Counted from the first letter of the stretch, positions 35,554 through 44,672 are shown. The stretch is DNA of 64,000 nt from Pseudomonas graminis (GCF_900111735.1 NZ_FOHW01000001.1:325108-389107), one strand, 5' to 3'. Notes: generated from the letters alone by a model not told the origin. Made by a program: numbers and translations.

Positions 35554-38136
35554 TCAGGCGTCGGACAACACCGCATGGTCCATCAGCGCCGGCACGCCCA
35601 CTACCTTGATCTCGGCCCCATTGCCTGACGCGCTGAAAGCGAAGTCATCGGCTTTCAGAGTGTGGCTGTAATCCCCCGCCAGGGTAACCTGGAATTTCTG
35701 GCCAGCGCTGTCCGCTTCGTTGCTGCGCACGTAGGTGCGGTCGCTGTTGGCGTTGTAGCTGACCTGCAAGCTGCCGTCTCGGCCATCGCCCAAGCCTGTG
35801 AAGCCCAGAGCAGAGACATCCAGCGTGTCGTGGCCGGTGGTGAAATCAGTGATCAGGTCTGCCGCGCCGACGTAGCTGTCGCTGATCAGATCAAAGCGGA
35901 ACGTGTCCTCGCCCGATCCGCCGGTGAGCTTGTCGCTGCCGGCACCGCCAACCAGTAAATCATCACCAACGCTGCCCGCCAGCACATCGTTGCCTGCCAG
36001 GCCAATCAAGGTGTCGTTGCCCCAGTCGCCATACAGCGTGTCGGCGGCTGCGGTACCGGTAGCGTTCACCGAGGTCAGCGGCTGGGACGAATCCGTGCGC
36101 GTGTCGTCGGGGTTGGCGAACAGTACGTTGCTCGCGGTCAGGTCGTAGAGGTGATTGCCGTTGAGCAGGATTTCAAAGCGATTGCCGTCGGCGTCCGGTT
36201 CCAGCGACTTCAGCGCCGTGTGATCACCCGCCAGATTCAGCACCACTTTCAGCGTGCCGTCGTAGCCATTGCCCAGGCCTTTGAACCCCAGCGCCGTGAG
36301 GTCGAGGCGATCATGGCCGTTGCTGTTGAAATCCGTGATCAGGTCGCGTTGCGCGTAGCTGCCGCTGGTATCGTTGCGCAGGCTGTCGCTGATGCTGGTG
36401 TAGACGAAGGTGTCCGCGCCCGCCCCACCCGTCAGCGTGTCGCCACCGCTACCGCCGACCAGCCGATCTGCGCCGCCGTCGCCTGACAACGTATCGCGTC
36501 CGGTACCGCCGAGCAGCACGTCATCGGCAGCGGTCCCCAGCAGCTTGTCGTCACTGGCCGTGCCGGTAATCGACGAAAAGAAGTTCGCTGCGCTCAGGGT
36601 GCTCAGATGATTGCCGTCGAGTGCCAGTTGGAAGCGGTTACCGGAGGCATCGGCGTCCAGGCTGGACAGGTAAGTGATGTCGGTGCCAGCGTTATAGGTC
36701 GCCTTGAGCGTGCCGTCGTGGCCATTGCCCAGGCCGGACAATCCCAGCAAGGTCAGGTCGAGACGGTCGCTGGTGTCGTTGAAGTCGGTGATGCGATCGG
36801 TGAAGGATGTGGTCGCCGTGCGATAGCTGTCGCTGGCCGAGGTGAATCGAAACACGTCGCTGCCGCTGCCGCCGCTGAGGCGGTCCGCGCCTGCACCGCC
36901 ATGAATGACGTCGTCACCGGCGCCGCCATCGATGCGATCGCGCCCTGCCCCGCCACTGATGAGTTCGTCCGAGCGACTGCCGATCAGCGTGTCGGCGCCC
37001 GCACTGCCCCGCACGATCAGCACATCGCTGTTGTTGTAGACCTGGGTGTTATTGCCCGCCGCGCTGATGTCGCCGGCTTGGGTGCCGTTAATGACGTTGC
37101 CGAAGATCACGCTGCCTTCGACGCTCGCCATGTCCGACGGCACCTCGGCCACGCCCCAGGTCGATCCGTCGCTGCCGGTGATCAGGTTGTCATAGACGAA
37201 ATTCTGCGTGCCGTTATCGCTGCCCAGATTGCGGATTGCGACTTCCGGCACATCGTTGCTCTGCGCATTGCCGTGAATGACGTTATTGGACACCTCGATA
37301 TGGGTCGTCCCTTGCAGGTTGACACCCGAGCCGCCGTTGTCGTGGATGTCGAGGCGATACACGCCGCCGTATTCGATACCGCGCATGTGCACGCCATCGC
37401 CGCCGTTGCCGTAGACGTCGCCGCCGATGACACTGAAGAAGCCGGTATCGACGCCACTTTCTTCATGGACGTGAATCCCGTCACCGGCGTTACCGGAAGC
37501 CTGGTTGTCGGTCAGTGAGAGCGCCACGCTGCCAAGGCCGACATTGATCCCGTTGCCGCCGTTGTCCAGCGCTCGGTTGTCCTGAAAGGTCAGTGCGGGC
37601 AGCGACCCGCCCACTACGAAGCCGTCGGCGGCGTTGTCTGTGGCCGTGCTGTTGCGCACCGTCAAATGCACCGACGCGCCGGTAAGGTCGAAACCGCTGC
37701 CGCTGAAATTCGTCGCAGTGACGCCGTCGATCAACAGATTGGTACTGCTCGCGCCCGACTGAGACCAGCCACTGACCTGCCCACCGCCGTTGGCCTGACT
37801 GCCATCCAGGGACAGATTGCTGACTGTCGCGTCTCGCACGTTGCTGCCCGCCACCATGCCCAACAGCGAGGTGGTGTTCAACCCGGCGCCATCGGCCAGC
37901 TTGAGCACGCTGTCACCGGCGCCATCGCCGGTGAGCGTGACGTTGCTTTTCAGCGCGAGCGCGTTGCCCGAACCGTCGCTGTCCGACACCCGCCAGGTGC
38001 CGCCAGGAATGTAAACCTTGCCCCCACCCGCAGCGCTTGCGGCATCAATTGCCTTTTGGATGGCGACGGTATCGTCTGTGATGGCATCGCCCTTGGCGCC
38101 ATAATTGCGGATATCAAAAGTGGGGGTGATGCTCAT
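35554..38136 (-). CDS. AlgE-like parallel-beta-helix protein with RTX modules
   Basis: 860 residues. Residues 1-370 form a pectate-lyase-like helix resembling the A-module of secreted mannuronan C-5-epimerases (FDIRNYGAKGDAITDDTVAI; AAGGGKVYIPGGTWRV). Three R-modules follow, each with GGxGxD nonapeptides (GGAGRDRIDGGAGDDVIHGG) and a beta block such as ITDFNDTSDRLDLTLLGLSG. No signal peptide; type I secretion is expected, with calcium binding in the RTX repeats. The epimerase active site is not conserved: where AlgE4 has Y-G-F-D-P-H-E, this reads S147-G-F-D150-L-T, and the downstream Arg and the upstream Lys are also replaced. So alginate epimerase activity is doubtful; a related polysaccharide function is possible. 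Confidence 0.85.
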   Translation of the reverse strand: MSITPTFDIRNYGAKGDAITDDTVAIQKAIDAASAAGGGKVYIPGGTWRVSDSDGSGNALALKSNVTLTGDGAGDSVLKLADGAGLNTTSLLGMVAGSNVRDATVSNLSLDGSQANGGGQVSGWSQSGASSTNLLIDGVTATNFSGSGFDLTGASVHLTVRNSTATDNAADGFVVGGSLPALTFQDNRALDNGGNGINVGLGSVALSLTDNQASGNAGDGIHVHEESGVDTGFFSVIGGDVYGNGGDGVHMRGIEYGGVYRLDIHDNGGSGVNLQGTTHIEVSNNVIHGNAQSNDVPEVAIRNLGSDNGTQNFVYDNLITGSDGSTWGVAEVPSDMASVEGSVIFGNVINGTQAGDISAAGNNTQVYNNSDVLIVRGSAGADTLIGSRSDELISGGAGRDRIDGGAGDDVIHGGAGADRLSGGSGSDVFRFTSASDSYRTATTSFTDRITDFNDTSDRLDLTLLGLSGLGNGHDGTLKATYNAGTDITYLSSLDADASGNRFQLALDGNHLSTLSAANFFSSITGTASDDKLLGTAADDVLLGGTGRDTLSGDGGADRLVGGSGGDTLTGGAGADTFVYTSISDSLRNDTSGSYAQRDLITDFNSNGHDRLDLTALGFKGLGNGYDGTLKVVLNLAGDHTALKSLEPDADGNRFEILLNGNHLYDLTASNVLFANPDDTRTDSSQPLTSVNATGTAAADTLYGDWGNDTLIGLAGNDVLAGSVGDDLLVGGAGSDKLTGGSGEDTFRFDLISDSYVGAADLITDFTTGHDTLDVSALGFTGLGDGRDGSLQVSYNANSDRTYVRSNEADSAGQKFQVTLAGDYSHTLKADDFAFSASGNGAEIKVVGVPALMDHAVLSDA

Positions 38137-38313
38137 GCGCTGCTCCTGCCTGGAAACTGACGACCTGTGAACCCGTTATCGCAACCGGTTCGGCGAACAG
38201 GTTGGACCGGCGGAGTTCCTGATTGTTAGTTCCCTGAAAGGGGCTTTCGTCGGATGAGCAGCGCCTTGCTGGTATCACTGCTGCCGCAGCCGAACGACTG
38301 GATGCAGTAATTC

Positions 38314-38470
38314 GTGGGATCCGCTTTAGGCGGGACGGCATCGTGTACCGGGCCCCGAGATTGATGGTGCGCCGACGGCCTCTTCCCGGCTGAAGCCGGT
38401 CCTACCAGGCCACACACATCTAGTCAGGCTAGCGGTGAACCCACTGTGGGACCGGCTTTAGCCGGGAAGG
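38314..38470. repeat. REP doublet plus a single REP
   Basis: A degenerate doublet (GTGGGATCCGCTTTAGGCGG at 38314, inverted partner ending GGTCCTACC at 38406) is followed by a further REP at 38446-38470 with the GACCGGCTTTAGCCGG core. They fill most of the gene-free interval 38137-38526, in which no coding sequence is supported. Confidence 0.85.
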
Positions 38471-38526
38471 CGTCAGACGTCACGCCTTCATTCGTTGACT
38501 GAGGAATGGGGTGTCAGCCAACGGCG

Positions 38527-38841
38527 TTACTTGTGACCCTTGGCCTTCGGCACCATCTGCTTGATCGTCCCGGTAGGGATGTCGATCAGGGCATATTTGT
38601 CCTTGATCTGCACCCACTGTTGATTCTCGTCCGGTGCGGCCAAGTGACGTGCACGCCAGTCTTTGACGGCGAGGCTCGGACGTTGATATTGGTCCGGGGC
38701 GTTGTCGCCTTCCTTGATTTCCTTGACCCCCGCGCCCGGTCGATCCATCGTCACGCTTGGCTGTTCGGCAGCGTAGGAAAAGCTGCTGACTGCGCACACC
38801 GCGGTGAACAGCAAATGAGGGAGGTATTTCTTTCCAGGCAT
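38527..38841 (-). CDS. small periplasmic RcnB-family protein
   Basis: 104 residues from ATG 38841, with AGAGGA upstream (a TTG six codons earlier is possible). Signal peptide LLFTAVCAVSSFSYA, mature start EQPSVTMDRP. The C-terminal half, WVQIKDKYALIDIPTGTIKQ, matches the RcnB/CigR type motif (W-x-Q..D.Y..ID..TG.I). RcnB supports nickel/cobalt homeostasis in E. coli; here a link to the DmeF module 22 kb away is only a thought. Confidence 0.75.
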   Translation of the reverse strand: MPGKKYLPHLLFTAVCAVSSFSYAAEQPSVTMDRPGAGVKEIKEGDNAPDQYQRPSLAVKDWRARHLAAPDENQQWVQIKDKYALIDIPTGTIKQMVPKAKGHK

Positions 38842-39023
38842 GATCAGATCCTCTGGCAAACGAGTGCCGCTAACTGAGTAGAGATTGACGGTGCATCCGT
38901 CATGCTCAGACCGGGACTGATTCGCAGGAGTTCGATCAAATCCCGAGCGCTCAGACCCTTATCACCCGGCTACCCGGCCCACGGGCAGACCTTGCCTGTA
39001 TCCAGCCTCGAGCACCCGCAGCA

Positions 39024-39353
39024 CTAATCCACGATGAATAGCCTGGCGCCCACAGTGCTCGACGACCTATGCGCCTCCGCGTTGTCAGCCACCTGGTAGC
39101 TCATGCCCGGAGTCAAGGTGAATGTCCGGCCATCCTCGAGTTCGGTGTCGAGCTGACCGTCCAGGCACAGAAGAATGTGGCCCTTGCAGCACCAATGGTC
39201 AGCCAGGTAGCCGGGACTGTAATCAACCCTGCGCACCCTGACATCACCAAACTGGCAGGTGCGCCAGAGCGCTGTGCCGGTCTCGCCCGGATGTGAGACG
39301 GCTTCGAGTTTAGACCAGTCGGTCGTACCAAATGGAATGGCGGTGAGTTTCAT
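39024..39353 (-). CDS. DHCW-motif cupin-fold protein
   Basis: 109 residues from ATG 39353. Small cupin with MKLTAIPFGTTDWSKLEAVS, YLADHWCCKGHILLCLDGQL (the DHWC pattern giving the family its name) and LTPGMSYQVADNAEAHRSSS. Single-domain beta barrel, cytoplasmic, function unknown; the His/Cys residues could bind a metal. A longer open frame upstream of 39353 lacks similarity and is ignored. Confidence 0.8.
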   Translation of the reverse strand: MKLTAIPFGTTDWSKLEAVSHPGETGTALWRTCQFGDVRVRRVDYSPGYLADHWCCKGHILLCLDGQLDTELEDGRTFTLTPGMSYQVADNAEAHRSSSTVGARLFIVD

Positions 39354-39590
39354 AGCGGCCTCGGCGAATAAAGGGTGTTCGATGCTACCGATGCATGACC
39401 GGGCCAAACATATACAGATCGCTTTGATTGCGCTCATACGCCCGCACCCACGCCGGGTTCGCCAGTGCGGCATTAGCGAGTATTCGCCACCCAAAATCAA
39501 CAATGTCCGAGGGCACATCCCGGGACACTTGTTCCCTGTCCTTCGTATATGGCATCAATAGCGCTGCATTGCTCCCAAGGACGAACCCGC

Positions 39591-40145
39591 ATGGACAGCC
39601 CCACGCTCCAGACTGCCCGACTCACACTCGCCCCGCTGCAGCTAACCGATGCGCCCGCGATTCAACAGGTGTTTCCCCAGTGGGATGTGGTCCGGTATTT
39701 GGACAGCCATGTGCCATGGCCCTACCCCGACGACGGCGCGCTGACCTACATCCGCGACGTCGCGCTTCCTGCCGTGGCAGAGGATCGCGAATGGCACTGG
39801 ACGATACGCCTGAACTCCGAACCGGTGCGGGTGATCGGCTGCATCAGCCTGCACGATCAGCCCGAGAACCACCGGGGTTTCTGGCTGGCGCCGCCGTGGC
39901 GAGGTCATGGCTATATGCGGGAGGCGTGTGAAGCGATCAACGCCTTTTGGTTCGAAACCCTGCAGCGACCGGTGATGCAGGTCCCCAAAGCAGCCGGCAA
40001 TGAGGCGTCGAGAAAGATCTCCGAACGCGAGGGCATGCGGATGATTGAGCGACGCAACGGCCACTTTGTGTCTGGCGCGATGGTTCAAGAGCTCTGGGAA
40101 TTGACGCGCGCTGAATGGCGGGCGATGCAAGCTCGGACCTCGTGA
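39591..40145 (+). CDS. GNAT-family N-acetyltransferase (RimJ/RimL-like)
   Basis: 184 residues from ATG 39591 with AAGGA upstream. Begins LQTARLTLAPLQLTDAPAI, typical of the RimJ/RimL subtype; the acetyl-CoA loop region reads FWLAPPWRGHGYMREACEAI, and a helix with NEASRKISEREGMRMIER follows. Transfers an acetyl group from acetyl-CoA to an unknown amine. Shows no operon link except orientation with the MFS gene downstream. Confidence 0.87.
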   Translation: MDSPTLQTARLTLAPLQLTDAPAIQQVFPQWDVVRYLDSHVPWPYPDDGALTYIRDVALPAVAEDREWHWTIRLNSEPVRVIGCISLHDQPENHRGFWLAPPWRGHGYMREACEAINAFWFETLQRPVMQVPKAAGNEASRKISEREGMRMIERRNGHFVSGAMVQELWELTRAEWRAMQARTS

Positions 40146-40249
40146 TGATGCAAAAGCCACTGTTTCCAGTGACAGCGCCTCGATTGACTGTTGACCTGCC
40201 CCGTCTCAATCCCTAGGGTAGCCGGCCTTCTTTACCCCTCGGGAACCCC

Positions 40250-41428
40250 ATGTCCAGCCGCAGCAAACTCCCTTCCACCGTCTACCTTCTGGGCCTGACG
40301 ATTTTCTCGCTGGTGACAGCCGAATTCATGGTCGCCGGCATGATGCCCGCGCTGGCGGATGCGTTCTCGGTCAGCCTCGCACAAGTCGGTAACCTGATCG
40401 CCTTCTATGCCTTGGGCATGGCGATCGGCGGCCCGCTTGTGACCGTATTGCTACTGTCCAGAGGCATCAGCAACAAACGCTCTTTGATCGCGCTGCTCGT
40501 CTGTTATGTGGTGGCCGGCGCAATTGCGGCGGCCGCTGAGAGCTATCTGGTACTTGCCGCCGCTCGCGTGGTCATGGGCATTGCCAGTGCCGTCTGCATC
40601 GGTCTGTGCATGACGGTGTGCGCAGGCCTCGTCACTCCGGAACGTCGCGGTCGCGCAGTGTCCGTGGTCCTCGCCGGGCTGATGTTGTCCCCCGTCGTAG
40701 GGGTGCCGCTGACCACCTGGGTCGAGCAACACTTCGGCTGGCGTGCGAGCGCCTGGCTGGTGGTGGTGCTGGCGATGCTTTGCACGGTGCTGGCGAGCAA
40801 GCGCCTGCCGGCGAGCGCCAAAGGCAGTGAACCGCCACTGCGCCAACAATTGACCGACATGAAGAACCCGCCCCTCTGGGCGGCGTACCTCACCAGCGGG
40901 TTGATCATCGGCGCCACGTTTGCCGCATTCAGCTATTGCACGCCCATTTTGATCCAGGAAGTCGGGGTCGCACCGAAATTCGTCGCGCCGCTGCTGGCGC
41001 TGTATGGCGTCGCGAACGTGCTGGGCAACTGGGTGGTGGGCCGGCTGGCGGATCGCTACATGATGGCGATCGTCGGCTGGGGTCTGGCAGTCATGGTGCT
41101 GGCATTGTCGGGCTTTGCCCTGGCTGGGGATCATCTGTGGCTCAACCTGATGTGCTTCCTCGCCCTCGGGCTGACCGGCGTCGCGCTGAACCCTGCGATG
41201 GTCGCGCGCGTCATGAAAGCGGCCGAGCCCGGTGCCCTGGTGAACATCATGCACACCTCGGTGATCACCGCCGGGCTGGCGTTCGGCAGTTGGGCGGGCG
41301 GTGTGACGATCGACGCAGGCCTGGGTTTGCGCTCGCCGCTCTGGGTCGGTGCGGCCATGGCCCTGGCAGGATTGCTGAGCCTGGTGCGGCCGATAGCGAT
41401 GCGTCGCAGCCAGGCGCTGTGCGACTGA
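40250..41428 (+). CDS. MFS drug-efflux type transporter (DHA1, AraJ/CmlA-like)
   Basis: 392 residues, twelve predicted membrane segments. N-terminal LTIFSLVTAEFMVAGMMPAL is typical of DHA1 proton antiporters, and the motif C region reads LAGLMLSPVVGVPLTTWVEQ with FGWRASAW. Substrate unknown. A remnant of a MerR-like regulator lies just after it on the other strand. Confidence 0.88.
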   Translation: MSSRSKLPSTVYLLGLTIFSLVTAEFMVAGMMPALADAFSVSLAQVGNLIAFYALGMAIGGPLVTVLLLSRGISNKRSLIALLVCYVVAGAIAAAAESYLVLAAARVVMGIASAVCIGLCMTVCAGLVTPERRGRAVSVVLAGLMLSPVVGVPLTTWVEQHFGWRASAWLVVVLAMLCTVLASKRLPASAKGSEPPLRQQLTDMKNPPLWAAYLTSGLIIGATFAAFSYCTPILIQEVGVAPKFVAPLLALYGVANVLGNWVVGRLADRYMMAIVGWGLAVMVLALSGFALAGDHLWLNLMCFLALGLTGVALNPAMVARVMKAAEPGALVNIMHTSVITAGLAFGSWAGGVTIDAGLGLRSPLWVGAAMALAGLLSLVRPIAMRRSQALCD

Positions 41429-41436
41429 AAGCGGCG

Positions 41437-41664
41437 TTACGGATGTCCGGGCATTGCCAGGTGAGGCGTCCTTGAGGGCGCGTCAGCGGCGCCATTGCGC
41501 AACAGCGGACAGACCTGCCCGGCCCGCTCGGCCAACAGATTGCGCAGCGCGTGCATCTGCCTGATGCGCTCGTCCAGCAATGCGGTTTTCTCGGCGACTC
41601 ATTTCGCGGGCGGTTCAGACGTTCGCCACCCACGTTGCCGCCTGCCTACCGCAAGGGTTGCCAT
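41437..41664 (-). pseudogene. probable remnant of a MerR-family regulator
   Basis: On the minus strand ATG 41664 opens MATLAVG and stops after 22 codons. A second piece in another frame, EKTALLDERIRQMHALRNLL followed by AERAGQVCPLL and ending at TAA 41437, has the look of the C-terminal dimerisation helix of MerR-type regulators. The DNA-binding domain is missing, so this is a decayed gene, probably by internal deletion. The assignment rests mainly on the coiled-coil tail. Confidence 0.5.
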
Positions 41665-41674
41665 GGGCGCCGAC

Positions 41675-42877
41675 TCAATGAGCGACGACCCTCTCCCCGG
41701 CAACCCTTTCACCCTGCGCAAACCCATTCACTCGCGCACGGAACGCAATCGCCAGGCTGATCAACAACACCAGCACCATCACCCAGGCAAAGGCGCGCGC
41801 GCCCCAGTGATCAAGCAGCACGCCACCCAGAAGCCCGCCGCCAGCAATGGCGCTGTTCCAGACGACTACGTTCATCGACAGGGCCACGTCGGCGCCTTCA
41901 CCTGCGGCGTCGGCCAGCGCCGTTTGCAGCAGTGTGGCGGCGCCGCCGAAGGTCAGGCCCCAGACGAAGACACCGAGGTAAATCGCCGTGGCAGAGGCCG
42001 AGAACATCCCGAAGAATACCGAAACCCCGGCGAAGGTGGCGAGGCTCAGCAACACCGCGGTGCGAAGATGACGATCAACCAGACGCCCCCCGAGCCAGAT
42101 CCCCAGCAGCGCAGCAATGCCGAACACCAGCAGCACCAGATCGACATGGGAACCTAACCCTGCGAGGGAAACGAAGGGCGCGACGTAGGTGTAAAGGATG
42201 TTGTGGGCGAGCATCCAGGTCAGCACCACGCCGAGAACGGGACGCACGCCCGGCGTGAATAGCACCTGACGCAGGTCCATACGCTGGGAGGAAGATTGAC
42301 CGGGATAATCCGGCACTTTGATCAGCACCCAGGCGATCAACACCAGCGTCAATCCGGACATCACGGCAAACGACATCCGCCATCCGATCGCCCCGCCCAG
42401 CCAGGTGCCAAGGGGCACGCCCAGTGACAATGCGACTGGCGTCCCCACCATCGCCACCGCCATGGCGCGGCCCTGTGAGGCCGGCTCGACCATCCGCCGC
42501 GCGTAGCCGCCGATGAGGCTCCAGGCCAGTCCCGCTGAAACCCCTGCGAAAAAGCGTGCGATCAGGGTCAGCCAGTAAACCGAAGACAGCGCCGTGATGG
42601 AGTTGAACAGCAGAAACCCGACGACGGTGAGCAGCAGCACCGTCCTGCGCCGCCAACTGCGCGTGGCAATGGTCAGCGGAATGGCCGCCAGCAGCGACCC
42701 TAGTGCGTAGACCGTCACCATCTGGCCTGCCAGCGACGCCGATATGCCCAGGCCGTCGCCTATCTCAGGCAGCAGCCCGGCTGGCAGCGTTTCCGTGACG
42801 ATGCAGATGAAACCGGTCATTGCCAGCGCCAGCAGCGCTCCATATGGCAGCTTTGTGGCCTTTCCTTCGTGGGTCAT
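41675..42877 (-). CDS. MFS transporter (DHA1, SotB/YdhP-like)
   Basis: 400 residues with twelve membrane segments. N-terminal MTGFICIVTETLPAGLLPEI, motif C region AMVGTPVALSLGVPLGTWLG with GWRMSF, and a cytosolic loop near 200 (KVPDYPGQSSSQRMDLRQVL). It belongs with exporters of sugars, arabinose-like compounds or drugs. A TetR gene is divergent from it across 111 bases that hold a candidate operator pair, so it is probably the regulated pump. Confidence 0.9.
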   Translation of the reverse strand: MTHEGKATKLPYGALLALAMTGFICIVTETLPAGLLPEIGDGLGISASLAGQMVTVYALGSLLAAIPLTIATRSWRRRTVLLLTVVGFLLFNSITALSSVYWLTLIARFFAGVSAGLAWSLIGGYARRMVEPASQGRAMAVAMVGTPVALSLGVPLGTWLGGAIGWRMSFAVMSGLTLVLIAWVLIKVPDYPGQSSSQRMDLRQVLFTPGVRPVLGVVLTWMLAHNILYTYVAPFVSLAGLGSHVDLVLLVFGIAALLGIWLGGRLVDRHLRTAVLLSLATFAGVSVFFGMFSASATAIYLGVFVWGLTFGGAATLLQTALADAAGEGADVALSMNVVVWNSAIAGGGLLGGVLLDHWGARAFAWVMVLVLLISLAIAFRARVNGFAQGERVAGERVVAH

Positions 42878-42897
42878 TATCCAATCCTCGGACTAAT

Positions 42898-42963
42898 ATA
42901 CTGATCGGTAGCAATCTAAAGACCCAAGCCCGGGTGGTCAACAACTTATGTATCGACTAGTAT
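42898..42963. promoter_or_regulatory. candidate TetR operator pair between pump and regulator
   Basis: ATACTGATCGGTA (42898-42910) contains the near-palindrome TACTGATCGGTA, and TATCGACTAGTAT (42951-42963) matches it at 10 of 13 bases when read in reverse. The two sites face each other in the divergent promoter region, where a TetR repressor would control both genes. Confidence 0.55.
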
Positions 42964-42988
42964 TTATATGACATGAGAGGAGATCCAT

Positions 42989-43630
42989 ATGGCTCAGATG
43001 GGACGACCGCGCACGTTTGACCGTGACGCGGCAATCACTCAGGCACTGCATCTGTTTTGGGAGCATGGCTACGACGCGACGTCACTCAGCCAGCTCAAGG
43101 CGAGCATCGGCGGCGGCATCACCGCGCCGAGCTTCTATGCAGCGTTTGGCTCAAAACAGGCGCTGTTCAATGAAGTCATGGAGCGCTACCTGAACACCCA
43201 TGGCCGTGTGACCGACAGCCTCTTCGATACCGCCCTCGCCCCCAGGGAAGCGATAGAGCGCACGCTGCGGTGCTCGGCAAAAATGCAGTGCGAGGCGGGT
43301 CACCCCAAGGGCTGCCTGGTGTCACTGGGTTTTCTGAGCGCATCTACCGAAGAAAGCAAAACCATTTCCCAGCCGCTGGCGGATGCGCGAGCCTTGAACC
43401 GTGCTGCCATTGTCGCGTGCATCGAACGGGCCATCGCAGCGGGAGAACTGCCCAAAACGGTAGCGCCGGTCGCGCTGGCCACGGTGTTCGACAGCTTCAT
43501 GCTAGGCATGTCGGTACTGGCGCGCGACGGGTCGACGTGTGAAACGCTGGACGCTGCAATTACTCACGTGATGGGCGTGTGGGACGGGCTGCGCGTCGAC
43601 ACGCCGATGAAAGATCCCGCTGCGATTTGA
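42989..43630 (+). CDS. TetR-family transcriptional repressor
   Basis: 213 residues, GAGAGGAG before ATG 42989. The DNA-binding domain reads GRPRTFDRDAAITQALHLFW, then TSLSQLKASIGGGITAPSFYA and FGSKQALFNEV; the C-terminal domain holds a ligand pocket with KMQCEAGHPKGCLVSLGFLS. This is the TetR_C_16/YafC-like group often paired with efflux pumps. Divergent from the MFS gene and presumably repressing it. Confidence 0.9.
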   Translation: MAQMGRPRTFDRDAAITQALHLFWEHGYDATSLSQLKASIGGGITAPSFYAAFGSKQALFNEVMERYLNTHGRVTDSLFDTALAPREAIERTLRCSAKMQCEAGHPKGCLVSLGFLSASTEESKTISQPLADARALNRAAIVACIERAIAAGELPKTVAPVALATVFDSFMLGMSVLARDGSTCETLDAAITHVMGVWDGLRVDTPMKDPAAI

Positions 43631-43946
43631 TCCCTGGCAATCCCTGAGTGTGCCCGCCCACTACGGCTCAACCAAAACGCACCAGTGCCGCATTAAAGAA
43701 TCGGCGCAGTTTGGCCGTTCGGCGCCGGGTGTCGGTGTAGAGGGCGCGCCGAGTCCATGCTCAAGGGCAGAGACATGCTTGGCGACCCTCTGCGGCGACA
43801 GCCAGGCGCTCCGCTGCTGCGGCGTAAAAGCCGCATTCCGCCGCCGTGATGAAAGCTGGCGATTTGAACGCGCCAAGCCGGCGTACTGCATTCCGCTGAA
43901 CAAGGAGGCGCTGGAGGTCGCGCTGGCCAAGGCAGAAAGGCGCATT

Positions 43947-43982
43947 GAATTACCCCATGGGTCGTGGCGCCACTGAATGGCG
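43947..43982 (+). repeat. 36-base direct repeat, copy 1 (coding tail)
   Basis: This copy and the one at 44673-44708 differ at two positions. Both read as the end of a protein, ELPHGSWRH then TGA, and contain the palindromes CCCATGGG and GTGGCGCCAC. The homology extends upstream at protein level (ALAKAERRI versus AIAQTEKHV), which indicates duplicated gene ends and not a mobile repeat. Confidence 0.7.
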
Positions 43983-43983
43983 G

Positions 43984-44021
43984 TGTTCATCGAAGATGGC
44001 GCGCGCCAGCTTCGATGAACA
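43984..44021. repeat. 38-base near-perfect palindrome
   Basis: The arms begin TGTTCATCGAAG and end CTTCGATGAACA around a GCGCGC core; 18 of 19 pairs match, with one A-G mismatch at the thirteenth pair. It lies 8 bases after the TGA of the decayed tail. There is no T-run, so a classical terminator is not evident; cruciform or protein binding site are options. Confidence 0.85.
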
Positions 44022-44139
44022 TGGTGACTCGCGGGGTCCGGCATCCCTTTATTTCCTGCCGTTTCAACCGCAAGAATCAGAACGTGAACGCACCACGAGC
44101 ACGCTTAGCATCAAGGCTCAATACCCCTCGGAGCCCACC

Positions 44140-44607
44140 ATGGCCTTTCGCATATCAGGACTTTGCCCCACACCTTTTCAAGCCTTCTATGGATTGCCTG
44201 ACGAAGAACTGGCAGCGCGTGGGATCAAGCGCTACACCGTCGACGCCCAACCCGGTTTTCCTGATCGCATTGAGATGAAGGACGCAGAGGTAGGTCAGTG
44301 CGTGCTTTTACTCAATCACGTCCACCAGCCCGCGAACACGCCCTATCGCGCCTCCCACGCCATTTTTGTCAGAGAGGGTGCGACACAGGCTTATGACGCG
44401 GTGGATCAGATTCCCGAGTCAATGCGCAGTCGCCTGCTGTCACTGCGTGCCTTTAGCGAAGACGGGATGATGATCGACGCGGATGTCGCGCAAGGGACCG
44501 CGCTGGAGTCAGTCATCATGCGGATGTTTGCCAACCCTGCCGTCAACTACATCCACGCCCACAATGCGAAACAGGGTTGCTACGCCGGGCGGATTGATCG
44601 GGCTTAG
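44140..44607 (+). CDS. DUF1203 protein
   Basis: 155 residues from ATG 44140, with CGGAG upstream. Starts MAFRISGLCPTPFQAFYGLP; contains CVLLLNHVHQPANTPYRASH and ends FANPAVNYIHAHNAKQGCYA, all typical of DUF1203. The conserved His and Cys residues in the last stretch hint at metal or redox chemistry but the function is unknown. It is bracketed by the two 36-base coding-tail repeats. Confidence 0.87.
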   Translation: MAFRISGLCPTPFQAFYGLPDEELAARGIKRYTVDAQPGFPDRIEMKDAEVGQCVLLLNHVHQPANTPYRASHAIFVREGATQAYDAVDQIPESMRSRLLSLRAFSEDGMMIDADVAQGTALESVIMRMFANPAVNYIHAHNAKQGCYAGRIDRA

Positions 44608-44672
44608 CAGCATCCAATTCTGCCCTCAACGCTCCTCATCACGGGGCGATCGCCCAGACTGAAAAGCACGTG

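Larger units (their letters stand above)
43631..44139. other. gap with a decayed coding tail and structured DNA
   Basis: No intact gene. The plus strand ends an open stretch with NKEALEVALAKAERRIELPH and a GSWRH tail before TGA at 43974-43976; a near copy of its last 18 codons recurs after the DUF1203 gene. Immediately downstream lies a 38-base palindrome (separate entries). Confidence 0.5.

Noticed and set aside
36607..37518. 303-codon open frame on the plus strand
   Set aside because: Antisense to the beta-helix and RTX coding region; repeats of GGxGxD read backwards give an alanine/valine-rich artefact.
43650..43976. 108-codon open frame before the palindrome
   Set aside because: Only its last 30 codons resemble real protein (shared with the second copy); the first part is Cys/Arg/Ser-rich, so it is reported as a decayed tail and not as a gene.
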